Source: Melastoma dodecandrum (Eukaryota > Streptophyta > Magnoliopsida > Myrtales > Melastomataceae). From it: DNA of 64,000 nucleotides. Shown here piece after piece: positions 23,901-36,124 of the stretch. The position numbers and the translations under genes are program-made. Positions within the stretch are counted from its first letter, which is position 1. Each line of letters begins with the position of its first letter. Below the pieces are notes generated by a model. The model ran no database searches and had not been told where the DNA came from. It saw nothing but the letters and a program-made list of their open reading frames with translations. The stretch spans positions 2,480,001 through 2,544,000 of the forward strand of contig JARUPY010000474.1 of NCBI GenBank assembly GCA_029817715.1, read 5' to 3'.

Positions 23901-25140
23901 TTCTTCAACTGCTCCGATATGCAGTTGTCCGTTCATTGTTCTGAAGAAAAAATTGCAGAGATTTGTGGCTCTTGTTTCCATTATCCTCATATTCACTTTT
24001 GAAATGGTCATGATCCGCAGGGGTTCCTTAGGCTTTGGGGAAGAGGCACTACAGTCACTTCCTGGAAAAGTCGGTTCCCAGGTGGCTACCAACCATCAGT
24101 CCATCCTGTGTGTGTGTACATTTTAGCTACAGGTATGGATTATACCGACATACATCTCTCCTCTATGGTGATTAGGATGTCGAGGATGTACTTGCTGCAA
24201 TCGACCACACCATTGAATCGGGACTCGCTGAACCTTCCAAGATAGCAGTGGTCGGGCTTTCCCATGGTGGCTTCTTAACCACTCACTTGATCGGCCAGGT
24301 AAAATTGGCTAGAAGGAATTTTTCAAAACAATCCATACTGAATGAGGTTGTTATTCTCAATGTCCTGGTTTCGACAGTTGAGCGTCCGTGGCATTCTACA
24401 GGCACCGGAGAGGTTTGCCGCAGCTGCTGCACGTAACCCTGTGTGTAGTTTTGCTCTGATGGTTGGTACAACTGATATTCCGGACTGGTGCTATTACGAA
24501 GCCCTTGGAAATGAAGGCAAGAAGGTTTTCACAGAAGCACCTTCTGCTGAACATCTAGCGATCTTTCACTGCAAATCCCCAATTTCTCATGCTTCGAAAG
24601 TATGGTCCTTCGGATGCATAACTCTACGATACACTCGTTCGCCTTCTAAAGCTCTATAGAACTATGTCTTTTCTGTACCTGTGGTAATCTAACTATCTGC
24701 CGGACGAGTTTACTGCAGGTCAAGACACCGACTCTCTTCCTACTCGGGGCACAAGATCTCCGTGTTCCTATATCGACCGGCTTACAAGTAAGACACTAAA
24801 TGTATCATTACACGGAGTTGTTACAAGTGATTTATCTCTGCACTTCACCTTTTAGTATCAGTCAATCACAATGCTGCTCCTCTCGCTGTTGTCAGTATGC
24901 ACGTGCACTTAAGGAGAAAGGGGTTGAGGTGAAGGTGATGGTATTCCCTGACGATGTTCATGAAATCAACTGGTATTCTGCCCCCCCCCCCCACCCCGTC
25001 CATTTTCTTTTAATGTTGTGTGTGAGCAGTAGTAGCACTTCCTGTTCAAATCCCCATGCTTTTTTAACGTGCACAGGCCGCGATCTGATTTCGAAAGCTT
25101 CCTCAACATTGGAGTATGGTTCAGCAAGCACTGCAAATGA
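20988..25140 (+). CDS. AARE: Acylamino-acid-releasing enzyme (acylpeptide hydrolase), 17 exons
   Basis: A serine peptidase of the prolyl oligopeptidase family that removes N-acyl amino acids from blocked peptides (cytosol and/or plastid). Exons by GT..AG junctions: 20988-21081, 21175-21484, 21587-21814, 21898-22104, 22187-22258, 22555-22693, 22957-23108, 23189-23271, 23339-23460, 23545-23623, 23683-23887, 24021-24081, 24176-24298, 24402-24599, 24719-24787, 24896-24972, 25077-25140. Together they give 2283 nt, exactly 761 codons, with no stop, i.e. 760 aa against about 764 for the family. The N-terminal propeller half shows FHWSPFPIDM and SGAHWAT. The hydrolase half shows HGGPHS (oxyanion), GLSHGGF (Ser613), LLGAQDLRVP (Asp704) and DDVHE (His736). 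The nucleophile elbow is GLSHGG where plant homologues usually have GGSHGG; G-x-S-x-G-G is kept. The start ATG 20988 is the first usable one; an upstream exon adding a few residues is possible. Confidence 0.9.
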
Positions 25141-25499
25141 AAATTGGTTTTCCTCTAGTTCCTACATTTGCCCCGGTTGGAGTTGCTGAGATTGGTGCTC
25201 CGTCTGCGTTGGTTTAACTGTTGGGTTGGGGGGGGGGGGGGGGAACAGAGGCGGGTTTTGCAATTAAGATTTGAGAGTTAGTGAGGATGCATCATCATCC
25301 TCCTCTTCTTCCCGACAAAATTTTACTAATATATGTAGGACAGTTGGGGAGGGGTTTAACCTCTTCACTACATGCATGCATCATCAGCATCAGCAACATC
25401 GTATTTTTTTTAGGGGTATCGTTGTTATATGCATTTAATACGACTGTCACGAAACAACTCAAGAAAGGATAACTAAAGCCATAAAAGCTGACATAGAAA
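25141..25499 (+). other. AARE 3' flank
   Basis: Holds the 3'-UTR and a 17-base G-run near 25226-25242. No gene. Confidence 0.4.
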
Positions 25500-25520
25500 G
25501 GCACTGAAGCTGACATCTAA

Positions 25521-26057
25521 TCAGATAAAGAGAGAAGAATTGTACAAAGACAGAAGCTTCGACCACCAGAACAGAACAACGCGAGAGTTGCTCAAGGTCG
25601 GAAATAAGGCAGCGGAAAAATACAAGGATAAAATTCTTCTAAAAGGATATCCGAGTCCTTTTAGACAAGATAAGTGAAAGCGGAATATTAAAATTAGGCA
25701 GTATTGTTGCTTGATATACCAAGCAAGATACTGCCGATACTGGACATGGTTGCGGAGGGAAGTCCATCCGCCACATAAATCCCAAGGGTTGAGGAAGATC
25801 CATTCCTCACCTGGTTCCATGCAACTGAAGTAGGAAAACTGGGCCTCAATTGTGTGAAGTACACAGTTTCGGGCCTTATAGTCTATGTACTCATCTAAGG
25901 CAGTGATGGTACGGGTGAAGTGTTTAAGGGTTTTCTTCTTCTTCCAGAGTGGCTCGTCGTATTGTCGACAAATACTGCGGAAGTGGCTACGTAAGACAGG
26001 ACTGTTGGGAAAGGGGGGTTTGTGGAACCGCTGTCTTCCTAGTGGAGGTCTCATCAC
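25521..26057 (-). CDS. Hypothetical ORF of the pararetrovirus insert
   Basis: A 178-codon frame downstream of the leader, beginning MMRPPLGRQRFHK. The middle part (LDEYIDYKARNCVLHTIEAQF..EEWIFLNPWDLCGGW) has protein-like composition; the last 40 residues look hydrophobic and random. I recognise no domain. It could be the truncated start of the viral ORF that follows the leader, cut by the junction with the AARE flank near 25500. Confidence 0.35.
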   Translation of the reverse strand: MMRPPLGRQRFHKPPFPNSPVLRSHFRSICRQYDEPLWKKKKTLKHFTRTITALDEYIDYKARNCVLHTIEAQFSYFSCMEPGEEWIFLNPWDLCGGWTSLRNHVQYRQYLAWYIKQQYCLILIFRFHLSCLKGLGYPFRRILSLYFSAALFPTLSNSRVVLFWWSKLLSLYNSSLFI

Positions 26058-26338
26058 ACCTACTATCAGTGGCCGCGACCTGCGCCTGGCAGCCCTCCTG
26101 GCTATAACGGCAAGTGGTCCTTATGGCAGTCGATAGCTTTACGGTTCTGAGAGAACCCTACCGAGTTAACAGGGTACTGCAAACATCCATTTCACAATCA
26201 GGGTTTTAGGCAACCAAAATCACAATACTCATCACAAGAGTTAGAGTTTGTCTGGGGAAGAGTCTTTTCTTTAAACAGGTCATACCATTATACTGAATTA
26301 GATAGACACAAAATAGCAAGATAAGAAGTTTGCCAGTT

Positions 26339-26710
26339 TTAACCAAGCACAAATATCAACAAAGGTGATAAAGGATAAATAAATAAACTAAAGCAGAACC
26401 TGGAAAACTCTGGAAATAAGAGTGATAAAATAAATACAAAGTAAAGCATACGCTGGATGCTGGACAATAGAGACATGAGTTTGGGTTTTCTGGTTTTTGA
26501 ATGTTTTTGGGTTTTCTGGGTTTTGCAGATGTTTTTGGGTTTATCGAAGGTGAGGGGGTTTCTTGAGAGATTGTCGATGTAGGGAACCACCACTACTGGA
26601 TAACACCTTGGGAGAAACTTAGCCGGCCATGGATATGGAAAACTACTTGTGTATTAGCTCTGAATGTAAATTGCTCTGCCCTTTTCCTCTGGTGGGAGTG
26701 TCTATTTATA
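26339..26710 (-). promoter_or_regulatory. Pararetrovirus promoter/leader region
   Basis: On the minus strand TAATATAAATAG (complement of 26702-26713) is a strong TATA box, at the place where the pregenomic promoter of a pararetrovirus would be. Downstream lies a leader with a small ORF (26593-26339, 84 codons, MVVPYIDNLSRNP start). No clear Met-tRNA primer site was found in the leader. Confidence 0.5.
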
Positions 26711-26854
26711 TTACAAAGATTTCACTATGCGAAAAGCTGTAAAGCTAAATTAGTGGAGCGAAATTTGCGGAGGAATCTTGCAGCCTTTGGAAAGTTAATT
26801 GGCTGCTTGTGCCGGCCTTATCGCTAAGGCATCTTCTTTATTCCTCGTGGGCGG

Positions 26855-29800
26855 CTACTCTCTTGGTCGCTTTCCTCGATTGTCGGGGAAGTGTTCTGAA
26901 CATCTTTTTTGAGTGGATGAGGGACCCGCTGATGAGGATTCTGGATTTGGGCCGGATGGGCCTGATGAACTTGGGCCAAGGTCCACCTTGTTTAGGAAGT
27001 CTTGTGCAATATCTTCCCAATATATTCCGTCGTCTTGATGCTCTTGCTGGTGGAGCGCACATTGAAGCATGTGGACATGGTTTGGATCTGTGAACTGGAT
27101 CTGATGTTGGAGTACGACGTCTGGATCTAAGTATGGAACACCGTTTTCTTTACAGAGTCTGATCTTCAGAAATTCATTGTCGGTGATGGCCATTTCTCTG
27201 TCTGAATGGAGTGGAGCTTCATGAACTAGAGAAAAGGGGAGACTGGCGAATTCGTCTACTGTGTTGATGGATGCCATCGCTTGTAGCCTTGAGTCGAAAT
27301 ACCAGTACCTGCGAAAAAGATAAACTGAATATGGGGTTATATCGCCGAACTTGAAGTATTTGTCTTGGTGAGCTTCAATCCACATCTTCCACTGTATTAG
27401 TGGGGCAAACCACGATAGTACTTCGGCTAAGTGAGAGTGGGGGCTTCTGTGTGGTGTGAAAGTATAGAGGTCTCCCAATTGTTCCAGATAAGTGAGTAGT
27501 TCCTCAGTGGGGAACTCAAGAGCCATTATGTACTTATGTAGAAGATACCATAAGAGCCATTTTAGTTCTTCAGGAAAGATACCCATTGGTTCAATGGATA
27601 AGGCTCTGAGGAAAGGGTAGCAGGGATGTAGTCCTTGTTCTGGGAACATCATTCGTCCGTATTTGCTAAAAATCCTTTCCAAGTATCGTTTTACCATGAA
27701 GCCAGCATTGGCAAGGACTTCTTCCACGTGTTCCTTGTTATCATAGTGGATAATCTCTGGAGGAAGAATCCTCCTCATATCCAAAGGTTTAGGCACATAT
27801 GTGCGTATCATGGCCTGCAAGCTTGGAACTTCATGTAGTGAAGGATTAGATATATCAAAGGGCCGGGAAAGAAAGTCAGCAACCACATTGGTCTTTCCTT
27901 TGATATGTTTGGCAGTGAAGGTATACTGGGAAAACCATTCTGAGAGTCTGAGTAGCTGTGCATTCGGTATCTTCTTCTGTGTGAACTTAATCATAGATGG
28001 GAAAGAAGACATGTCACTTTCAACAATAAAATGATGGCCAATGAGATGGAACTCAAATTTCTTTATGCCATACTTGACTGCTAGAATTTCCTTCATTGTT
28101 GAGTGATAATGTTGCTCAGCTGTATTAAATCTCCCAGACTTATAGGCACATACCTGCCGCTTACCATTCTTTTCCTCTAAGAGGATGGCGGCCCAAAATT
28201 GATCACTCGCATCTGTTTGGAGGATGCGGACTCCATCTGAAGGGATCTGCAAAGGGGGAAGCATTTGTAAATGGGTCTTTAGATACTTAACTGCTTCGGT
28301 TTGGGCTGGTCCCCAAGGTGATGATTCCTTCTTGAGTTGGGCCTCTAATGGACTGGTGTACCTGCTGATATTAGGAACAACATCTCTCAGGTAATTAACA
28401 ATTCCCAAAAACTGTTGGATTTGTTTCTTTGTAAGATTTGTGTCTGGGAATTTTAATAATTCTTGGGCTATATGAGGTCCAGGGTGATATTGTCCGTTCG
28501 ATAGGCTCATTCCCAAGAATTCCACTGAATGTTCAAAGAGTCTCATCTTTTTCTCTGAGAGCATTATGCCATGTTCCTGTACAAGGCCTGCAAATTGTCC
28601 TAGCAGTTTCTCATGTGAAGGCCTGTCTGTGCTGAATAGCAGGATGTCATCAATATAGATAAGTGCAGAGTCCAAGATTGGTTCAAAGATCTTTATCATA
28701 GCTTTCTGGAAAAGTGATGGGGCAGTTTTTAGTCCAAAGGGCAAAACTGTCCATTGGTAATGTCCATCAGGGATGCAAAATCCTGTTTTCCATTTTTCAT
28801 CAGGATGTATGCCAAGTTGCCAGAAGCCACTTTTAAGGTCAAACTTTGAAAATATTTTTGCTTTGGCAAGTGAAGAGAACAATACCGTTCGTCTTGGTAC
28901 AAGAAACTTATCATCTTGCAGAAACTGATTTAGAGGTTGGTAGTTTATGACTAACCTCCTTTTCCCCCTGATCTGTTCAGAACGCTTATTCACATAGAAT
29001 GCTTCACATGCCCATTGAGAATTCGTCGGCTCAATTAATCCCTGCTGTAATAGAGAAGCACATTCTTTCTTAGCAGCTTTATTATCATCAGGATTCATAC
29101 CTGAATGACTAGCCTTTGTGGGATTAATGTCTTCATTCTGCTTGAATGGTAGCCTAACAAAGAACTTGGAATTCTTCCATAATGGATGAGGGCATTTTTG
29201 TAGAAACTCGTCATGACTTTCTGCAAAGGATGAGCTGAACAATTGTTTCATTCTTTCTGCAGGCTCAATAGAAAACATCCGGGTTAGTGCTGTATAGGGT
29301 TTGAAGTTTCCATGATATTTGAGACCTGTAGACAAAATCATCAGCTCTGGTAGTTTGTGCAGAATGTTCCATCCAAGTACTATGTCTCTTCCTGGAAGAT
29401 CTGTGACATATAAGGAGGATTTGATAATGCAGTTGTGAAAAAGCTTTATCTTTAAATCCTTAGTTCTATGAGTGGTCTGGAATACGTCACTTGATGCGGC
29501 CACAAATTTCTTCGTATATGGTACCAGGAATTGTTGTGGCACGAGAATCGGGTTAATCATGCTTTCTGCTGCTCCAGTGTCTATGAAAGCAATGGCAGTA
29601 ACTGGTCTATGGTATTTGGAAAAATATACCTGGACCTTTATATGTGGTGCCATTTGAGAAGCAGCAATGAGTGGGAGCTGTTGGGGTGAATCTTCTTTAT
29701 AAGGTTCTTCCTCATCAGAGTCCCCTGTAACAATAATAGTACCATTATTGGATTCTTCAGAAGGTACTTGCCTTATAGGAATGATCGGGAGGTTCTGTCC

Positions 29801-29968
29801 TTCTGGATGAACTCTGATGGTGTATATTCCCTCTTCAAGATCTGTTTCTGAAAACTCTCCTTCAAGACAAAAAACTGTCTTTTTAGTTGGGAATTCTTCT
29901 AAGGAGAAAAGAGATTCAAGATCATCATCCCGCAGGGATGTCTGGGTGCATTCTTCGATTTGCGCCAT
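26855..29968 (-). CDS. Pararetroviral polyprotein: protease, reverse transcriptase, RNase H, unknown C-terminus
   Basis: One uninterrupted frame, 1037 codons from the first in-frame ATG. Retropepsin motif FIDTGAAES with Asp at about residue 130. RT motifs are RRLVINYQPLN, KFDLKSGFWQLG, VLPFGLKTAPSLFQKAM and the catalytic YIDDILLF near residue 440. RNase H follows (ILQTDASDQFWAA, KEILAVKYGIKKFEFHLIGH, ADFLSRP). About 320 residues after RNase H match nothing I know; no integrase HHCC or DDE motif is seen. They end in a serine/glycine/proline-rich tail. The frame stays open upstream of the ATG to ~30190 and encodes the zinc knuckle, so the true product is longer. Full openness over 3.1 kb suggests a fairly young insertion. 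I cannot tell whether it is expressed. Confidence 0.85.
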   Translation of the reverse strand: MAQIEECTQTSLRDDDLESLFSLEEFPTKKTVFCLEGEFSETDLEEGIYTIRVHPEGQNLPIIPIRQVPSEESNNGTIIVTGDSDEEEPYKEDSPQQLPLIAASQMAPHIKVQVYFSKYHRPVTAIAFIDTGAAESMINPILVPQQFLVPYTKKFVAASSDVFQTTHRTKDLKIKLFHNCIIKSSLYVTDLPGRDIVLGWNILHKLPELMILSTGLKYHGNFKPYTALTRMFSIEPAERMKQLFSSSFAESHDEFLQKCPHPLWKNSKFFVRLPFKQNEDINPTKASHSGMNPDDNKAAKKECASLLQQGLIEPTNSQWACEAFYVNKRSEQIRGKRRLVINYQPLNQFLQDDKFLVPRRTVLFSSLAKAKIFSKFDLKSGFWQLGIHPDEKWKTGFCIPDGHYQWTVLPFGLKTAPSLFQKAMIKIFEPILDSALIYIDDILLFSTDRPSHEKLLGQFAGLVQEHGIMLSEKKMRLFEHSVEFLGMSLSNGQYHPGPHIAQELLKFPDTNLTKKQIQQFLGIVNYLRDVVPNISRYTSPLEAQLKKESSPWGPAQTEAVKYLKTHLQMLPPLQIPSDGVRILQTDASDQFWAAILLEEKNGKRQVCAYKSGRFNTAEQHYHSTMKEILAVKYGIKKFEFHLIGHHFIVESDMSSFPSMIKFTQKKIPNAQLLRLSEWFSQYTFTAKHIKGKTNVVADFLSRPFDISNPSLHEVPSLQAMIRTYVPKPLDMRRILPPEIIHYDNKEHVEEVLANAGFMVKRYLERIFSKYGRMMFPEQGLHPCYPFLRALSIEPMGIFPEELKWLLWYLLHKYIMALEFPTEELLTYLEQLGDLYTFTPHRSPHSHLAEVLSWFAPLIQWKMWIEAHQDKYFKFGDITPYSVYLFRRYWYFDSRLQAMASINTVDEFASLPFSLVHEAPLHSDREMAITDNEFLKIRLCKENGVPYLDPDVVLQHQIQFTDPNHVHMLQCALHQQEHQDDGIYWEDIAQDFLNKVDLGPSSSGPSGPNPESSSAGPSSTQKRCSEHFPDNRGKRPRE

Positions 29969-30195
29969 TAAGCCTTTTCCTCTTCTAGGGCAATTCTTTG
30001 CAAAGTGGTCAGGCTTATTGCAAATGAAGCATCTGGTGGACTTTCCTTGTGGTCCAACCTTCTTCTTGTATCTGAGGAATCTCTTCCACTTCTTTGGGAA
30101 TCTGCGTGATTTCTTAGGGAACTTTCTTCCTTTGGAGAAATTTTTCTTTCCATGCTTTGTTTTGTGGGGACAATGTAACGGGGAACAGAATGGTC
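29969..30195 (-). CDS. Coat-protein-type basic tail and zinc knuckle (partial)
   Basis: Same frame as the polymerase. A lysine/arginine-rich run (FPKKSRRFPKKWKRFLRYKK) is followed by the CCHC knuckle CFICNKPDHFAKNC (about 29985-30030) and then the polymerase ATG. An in-frame stop lies just upstream near 30195, and the rest of the coat protein is missing, so this is probably the insert's left junction. Nucleic-acid binding is the expected role of the intact viral protein. Confidence 0.7.
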
Positions 30196-32002
<1,807 letters not shown>

Positions 32003-33300
32003 TCCCGAGAGGAGCATCGTACCCCTCCTGTTGTTGGCAACAAAGGTTTGCTTCTATCACTCCTTAGTAATTCACTGTTACATAAAGGTAACATCGGCTT
32101 CAACGAGTCGATCTCTGGGCCCCTGAACTCCTGCGATTTGTTCCGGATTCCCTGTCGTTGGACAAACTGTGAAATAAAATGTTATTGGGCAGTTTTACGT
32201 CTCTTGTATTTGTGATCATCTATCTGCCCACTCACCTGCATCTAGGCTCTTGGTTCTTTTCGACTGTTTGGAGATGGTAGCTGAACAGGCTCACATTAAC
32301 CTCCTCATTCTCAATTAGAGATACATTTTGAATACTCTTGACCCTCACCCTCAGCCCTCGCATGCATTCGGAGATTGAGCATATTAGCCTTTGCAGAGTC
32401 CATCGAGGAAACTGAGATTTGCTTCAAAGGGGAAGTCCTGAACATTGCATTTCTAAATTTACCATCGAGAATTTTCTAACATTTAGTGTATGGTCATTGC
32501 AAGAGGAAATGAGACGCCTAACAAGAACCGTAAATTGATTGACTGACACCGGTTTATATTATAAGATGTTGATATCCGCCTTTAGCCGGTGCCCCAAGAC
32601 AAAATGTGGAGATCCACTCCAAAACAATTAAACGGAAAAGAAGACTTGCCTTCTGTACCAGGACGAGGGCGTTGATGAGCCTGGTGGGGATTCGCCACCG
32701 CACGTGGGGGAGGCAAGTGTCGGGGAGTCTTCACCACTCGAAGCTTCATTACGGGGCAAGAGTCCTGGTGGGGAGCCAAAGGAGGCTTAGCTATTGCCGT
32801 TCCCGGGGCCCACTGGTGGGAGCTCGGTTGGGCTTGGGGTGAGGTGGCTGGGACAGATCGGTCGCAGATCTGGACGATCGGTGAAGGTGAGGTCGGCTTT
32901 GCTGGTTTCATGGTCGGTTGATTCCAGTGATTTCAATTCGAGCCGCCTTGAGCGCCTAGGCGCTAGGGCGAGGCTAGGCCTCCTCGCCTATTTTGGCTTC
33001 GGGCGGGCGCCAAGGGGTAGGCGCTGCCTAGTTTTGTTTTGAGGGATCCTTTGTTTTGTTCTGATGTGTTACACGTGACCCTTGGAGATGAAGAATACTT
33101 TTGTGCCCATGCATTTATCTTCACAATGACCCTTGGTAAGAAGATTGGGCAATGATTTGACTCTATACATTATTCTCATCCTGTAGCATATTTCAGTATT
33201 GTTCCTGAGGAACGCTCATGAATTGTTGCATAATAAATTATATTGAAGGTATGTGGAGGTAAATATTGATTCTGGTGCCATTGTATGGCCTTTATTTAAC
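32003..33300. other. Intergenic; GC-rich low-complexity patch
   Basis: Contains the kinase 3' UTR. At 32940-33035 there is a GC-rich patch of GCCTAGGCG/GGCGCTAGGGCG-like repeats within a 32.6-33.0 kb stretch that resembles retroelement-derived sequence but matches no protein. No gene. Confidence 0.35.
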
Positions 33301-33308
33301 AGTCTGCA

Positions 33309-33545
33309 GGCATTCTGGCCTTGCCTTCAGCTAGTTAATATGCTCTGGAAACTTTAGGGGCATTTCTCAAATAATTTTTTTTTGTGTAAAATGAAAACAT
33401 TTTCTGTTTGTTCTGGAAGGTTTTGGTGGGGATATGGATCCTGCTATTCGAACTCATGTTGCGTTCTTTAGTGTTTGGAAAAGATATTGTTTCACTCCAG
33501 AAGGCTTTAACCTTGCGACTCTTAGTGTGCCAGTTTATTTTTTTC
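33309..33545 (+). pseudogene. Fragment of an EDEM-type alpha-mannosidase (GH47)
   Basis: Two exon-like pieces: about 33309-33330 (AFWPCLQ after a CTGCAG acceptor) and 33423-33545 (DMDPAIRTHVAFFSVWKRYCFTPEGFNLATLSV). These match the GH47 segment of plant ER-degradation-enhancing mannosidases (MNS4/MNS5-like), which act on misfolded glycoproteins in the ER. The neighbouring exons (HGQKSYPLRPE, FFLAETVKYLWLLFD and so on) are not found, so only a scrap of the ~600-aa gene remains. It may be a gene fragment moved here by a transposon. Confidence 0.65.
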
Positions 33546-34326
33546 TCTCCCTAAAAGGTACAATATTGTGTATTTGTTATTTTGTGTGGAAATTTGTACG
33601 TGGAAAGTCAGCTTTAGCTCTTTTATTGCCTTGGATAAAACTTTATCCAGTAAGAAGCCTACCTAAGTGGTTTGTGACTTGTAACATTCTATGATGTCAG
33701 AACAAAAAAATCTGAATCTAGTGTTTGCTTTTAAATGCTAATGGAATACCCTCAATATATCCTTTGATACTCCGGTTTCAATTTTCATGTACATGATATT
33801 GAAAAATTGTAGATATGGGGATGATATTTGGTGGAATGACAAACTCTTTTTGTTTTGGTATCTGCAGAATGACGATGACAAACTTTGCTTTGCGAATATC
33901 TTGGCTGTAGGGTTATACTAGTGGAAACCCTTGTTTGCAAATTGCACATGTATATACATGTTCATCCTTCCTACTCCACACTGGCATTCAGGAAACATAG
34001 ATTAGCCTGAATTACAAAAAATAGTACATTGACATCTTTGATTGCTGTAACCACGATTTGCCCCAGTTGTCTGTTCTCCTTGTTAAGGAATCTATGGGGA
34101 TTGCTTCGTTTTCAGCTCATTTTTGTCTTTGATTTGATGATATTATTTGTCGCCGGCTTGCTGGATTGGATTGATTGATTGCTGTTTTGGTAATGTTTTT
34201 CTTCCTTGGATCGAATCCCCGGGAAACCCTAATTCTTTAATTTTTGGTGGGTATTGATAAAATAATCCAGTAGAGAGGGAGGTGGACACAGAGAGAGAGA
34301 GAAAGAGATGGAGATATTTGTTTCCT

Positions 34327-35666
34327 AGTTCTGGTTCATGATGTTCCCAAGGAGGACAAGATCGTGGTCGTGGGTTTGGACAATGCCGGCAAGACTACCA
34401 CCCTCTACAAGCTTCTTTTAGCAGAGGTCGTTACCACTCATCTCACCATCAGGCAGCATCGTCGAGGAGGTCGTCTACAAGAATATCCGCTTCAAGGTAG
34501 TTATCACCCACCTACCTTAAAATTCCTTTTCATCCAACACTTTTGCTGCGAGACTGATGTGTGCATTTGAGGATCCTTACTTCTTATAGAGTTGTGCGCT
34601 TGTGGCAGGTTGGGGGGGAATGTCCCTCTGTAGTAGGTACTTGGAAGCATTTACTTGAAATCCCTGTTCTTCCTCCAAATGAGCTTCTGAAATCTTCCTG
34701 GGCATCTGGACATATATATTCAAAAATCAAAAAAATCCAACATTAACACGAAGATAGAGTAGGATAATATTGTTCTTGCCTTCCTGCCCTTTTTTTGTCT
34801 CTACCCCTGACTGGAATTGAAAGCTGCTTCAATAGGATTTCCCTTACTTAGCTCTGGGGTCTTGGCACATAGTGGGGAAGCTTTTTATTGCTTCCTAAAT
34901 CTGTAGCAATTGCTCAAATGGAAAATTGTTTGTGTTTTGCTTATCCGTCATGAGGGAATTTTGGCTATGTTTCTGCAAGGGCATTAGGTTGCTACTGAGA
35001 AGAGCAAATTTGATGGAATTTTAAAATAAGTAGGTCTAAGCATCTTTGGGCATTTCGCTCCGCTGTATTTGGGTATTTCCCTTGGGGAAAGAAAATGGTT
35101 GGCAGGTTGTAAATAGTAGGGAGAGCTGTGTGCATCCCCTGATGAAAGAGTGGAAATGGATGGAAAATGGAAGGGAAATGTGGTGAAATTTTGGGCTCTC
35201 TCCTCTTCCTCCCGGGTGGAAATCACCCAAACACTGGCTAAGACATTGCTGCTGAATCCTATTATATTTAGACACATTTCCGTGAACTTATAATCTGATG
35301 CTGGTTTTAGGTTTGGGACCTTGGTGGACAAGAAAGGTTGAGGACATCCTGGGCTACGTACTACCGTGGCACCCACGTCGTCATCGTTGTGATAAGCACG
35401 GACAGGGCACATATTTCTCTAATGAAGGACGAGCACTTCAGGCGCTAGGGCACGGTGATCTGCAGGGCTCCGTCTTGCTGGTCTTTGCAAATAAGCAGGA
35501 CATCAAGGGCGCAATGACACCCACAGAGATAACCGATGGAATGTTTCTCCACAGCATCAAGAACCACGACTGGCACATCCAGGCTTGTTGTGCCCTCACG
35601 GGGGAAGGGCTGTACGATGGACTCAGATGGATCGCCCGGAGGATGACCGGCAGAGGCCCCATCTAA
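34327..35666 (+). pseudogene. ARL5/ARLB1-type small GTPase, frameshifted
   Basis: Two exons with one intron kept (34497-35310). Exon 1 (34327-34496) holds FMMFP and the P-loop GLDNAGKTT. Exon 2 (35311-35666) holds [22 protein letters not shown] (switch II), FANKQD (guanine-specific NKxD), the NHDWHIQACCALTGEGLYDGL C-terminus and the stop. At least three single-base-type shifts break it: near 34345, near 34450 (switch I) and near 35430. Intact ARL5-like proteins are ~184 aa and act in Golgi traffic. The retained intron means it is a duplicated gene, not a processed copy. The conserved residues are nearly all there, so decay is recent, or the shifts are sequencing errors; raw-read support would decide. 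Confidence 0.85.
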
Positions 35667-36124
35667 CCTAAAGAAGAGCCTGTAAGATCCCTTGGGTACC
35701 ATCTCTTGCCACACCATTTTTAAAAGCTTGGCCAAGTTCCCCACGGAAGTGAACACCGCGTAGATCTGTTGTCCACCGTGTTTGTTTGAAAAAGGGTGGG
35801 TTTCTTGTTACATCCCAGGACAGGGTTCTACAGTTTTTTTCCAAGTTCATAAAGCTGAAGAAATTGCTCAAGTTGCAATGATCCCTCCGGCTTTGGACGC
35901 GCCGTTTTTGCCTTGAAATGGCAGACAACTTTGTACTGAACGTGGGAACAATTGAGTGGTACTAAGCCTTTTAGTATCTTGGTTGCTACTGTAAAATGAA
36001 GGAAATTGTTGGAGAACAACTGTCATTCATTGTTCTTACTTATACCCAGTTGCATTCTGAGAAGTATAGCAAATATTCCTCCAGTTTGCTGTATCATTGC
36101 GTTTGTTTTTCATTCATGCTTTAG

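Larger units (their letters stand above)
25500..30195 (-). mobile_element. Endogenous caulimovirid-like pararetrovirus fragment
   Basis: Minus strand, from high to low coordinate. A coat-protein-type basic tail and zinc knuckle continue in the same open frame into protease, RT and RNase H, then a long unknown C-terminal region (stop near 26855). A promoter-like TATA follows at ~26702, then a leader with small ORFs, then a second ORF (26057-25521). There is no integrase and there are no LTRs, which argues against an ordinary gypsy element; RT-RNase H without integrase and a TATA-plus-leader region after pol are caulimovirid features. No movement protein is present. The insert is a part-genome in which the intergenic region follows pol, as expected from a circular genome opened elsewhere. 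Boundaries are estimates. The genus is uncertain (florendovirus- or petuvirus-like). Confidence 0.7.

Noticed and set aside
25226..25242. Long G-run and the C-run at ~24980 as possible functional elements
   Set aside because: Simple homopolymers in an intron and 3' flank; length is error-prone in sequencing and nothing else supports a function.
26855..29968. Ordinary Ty3/gypsy retrotransposon
   Set aside because: No integrase after RNase H, no LTRs flanking, and the coat-type tail plus downstream TATA/leader fit a pararetrovirus better; I keep this as the less likely alternative.
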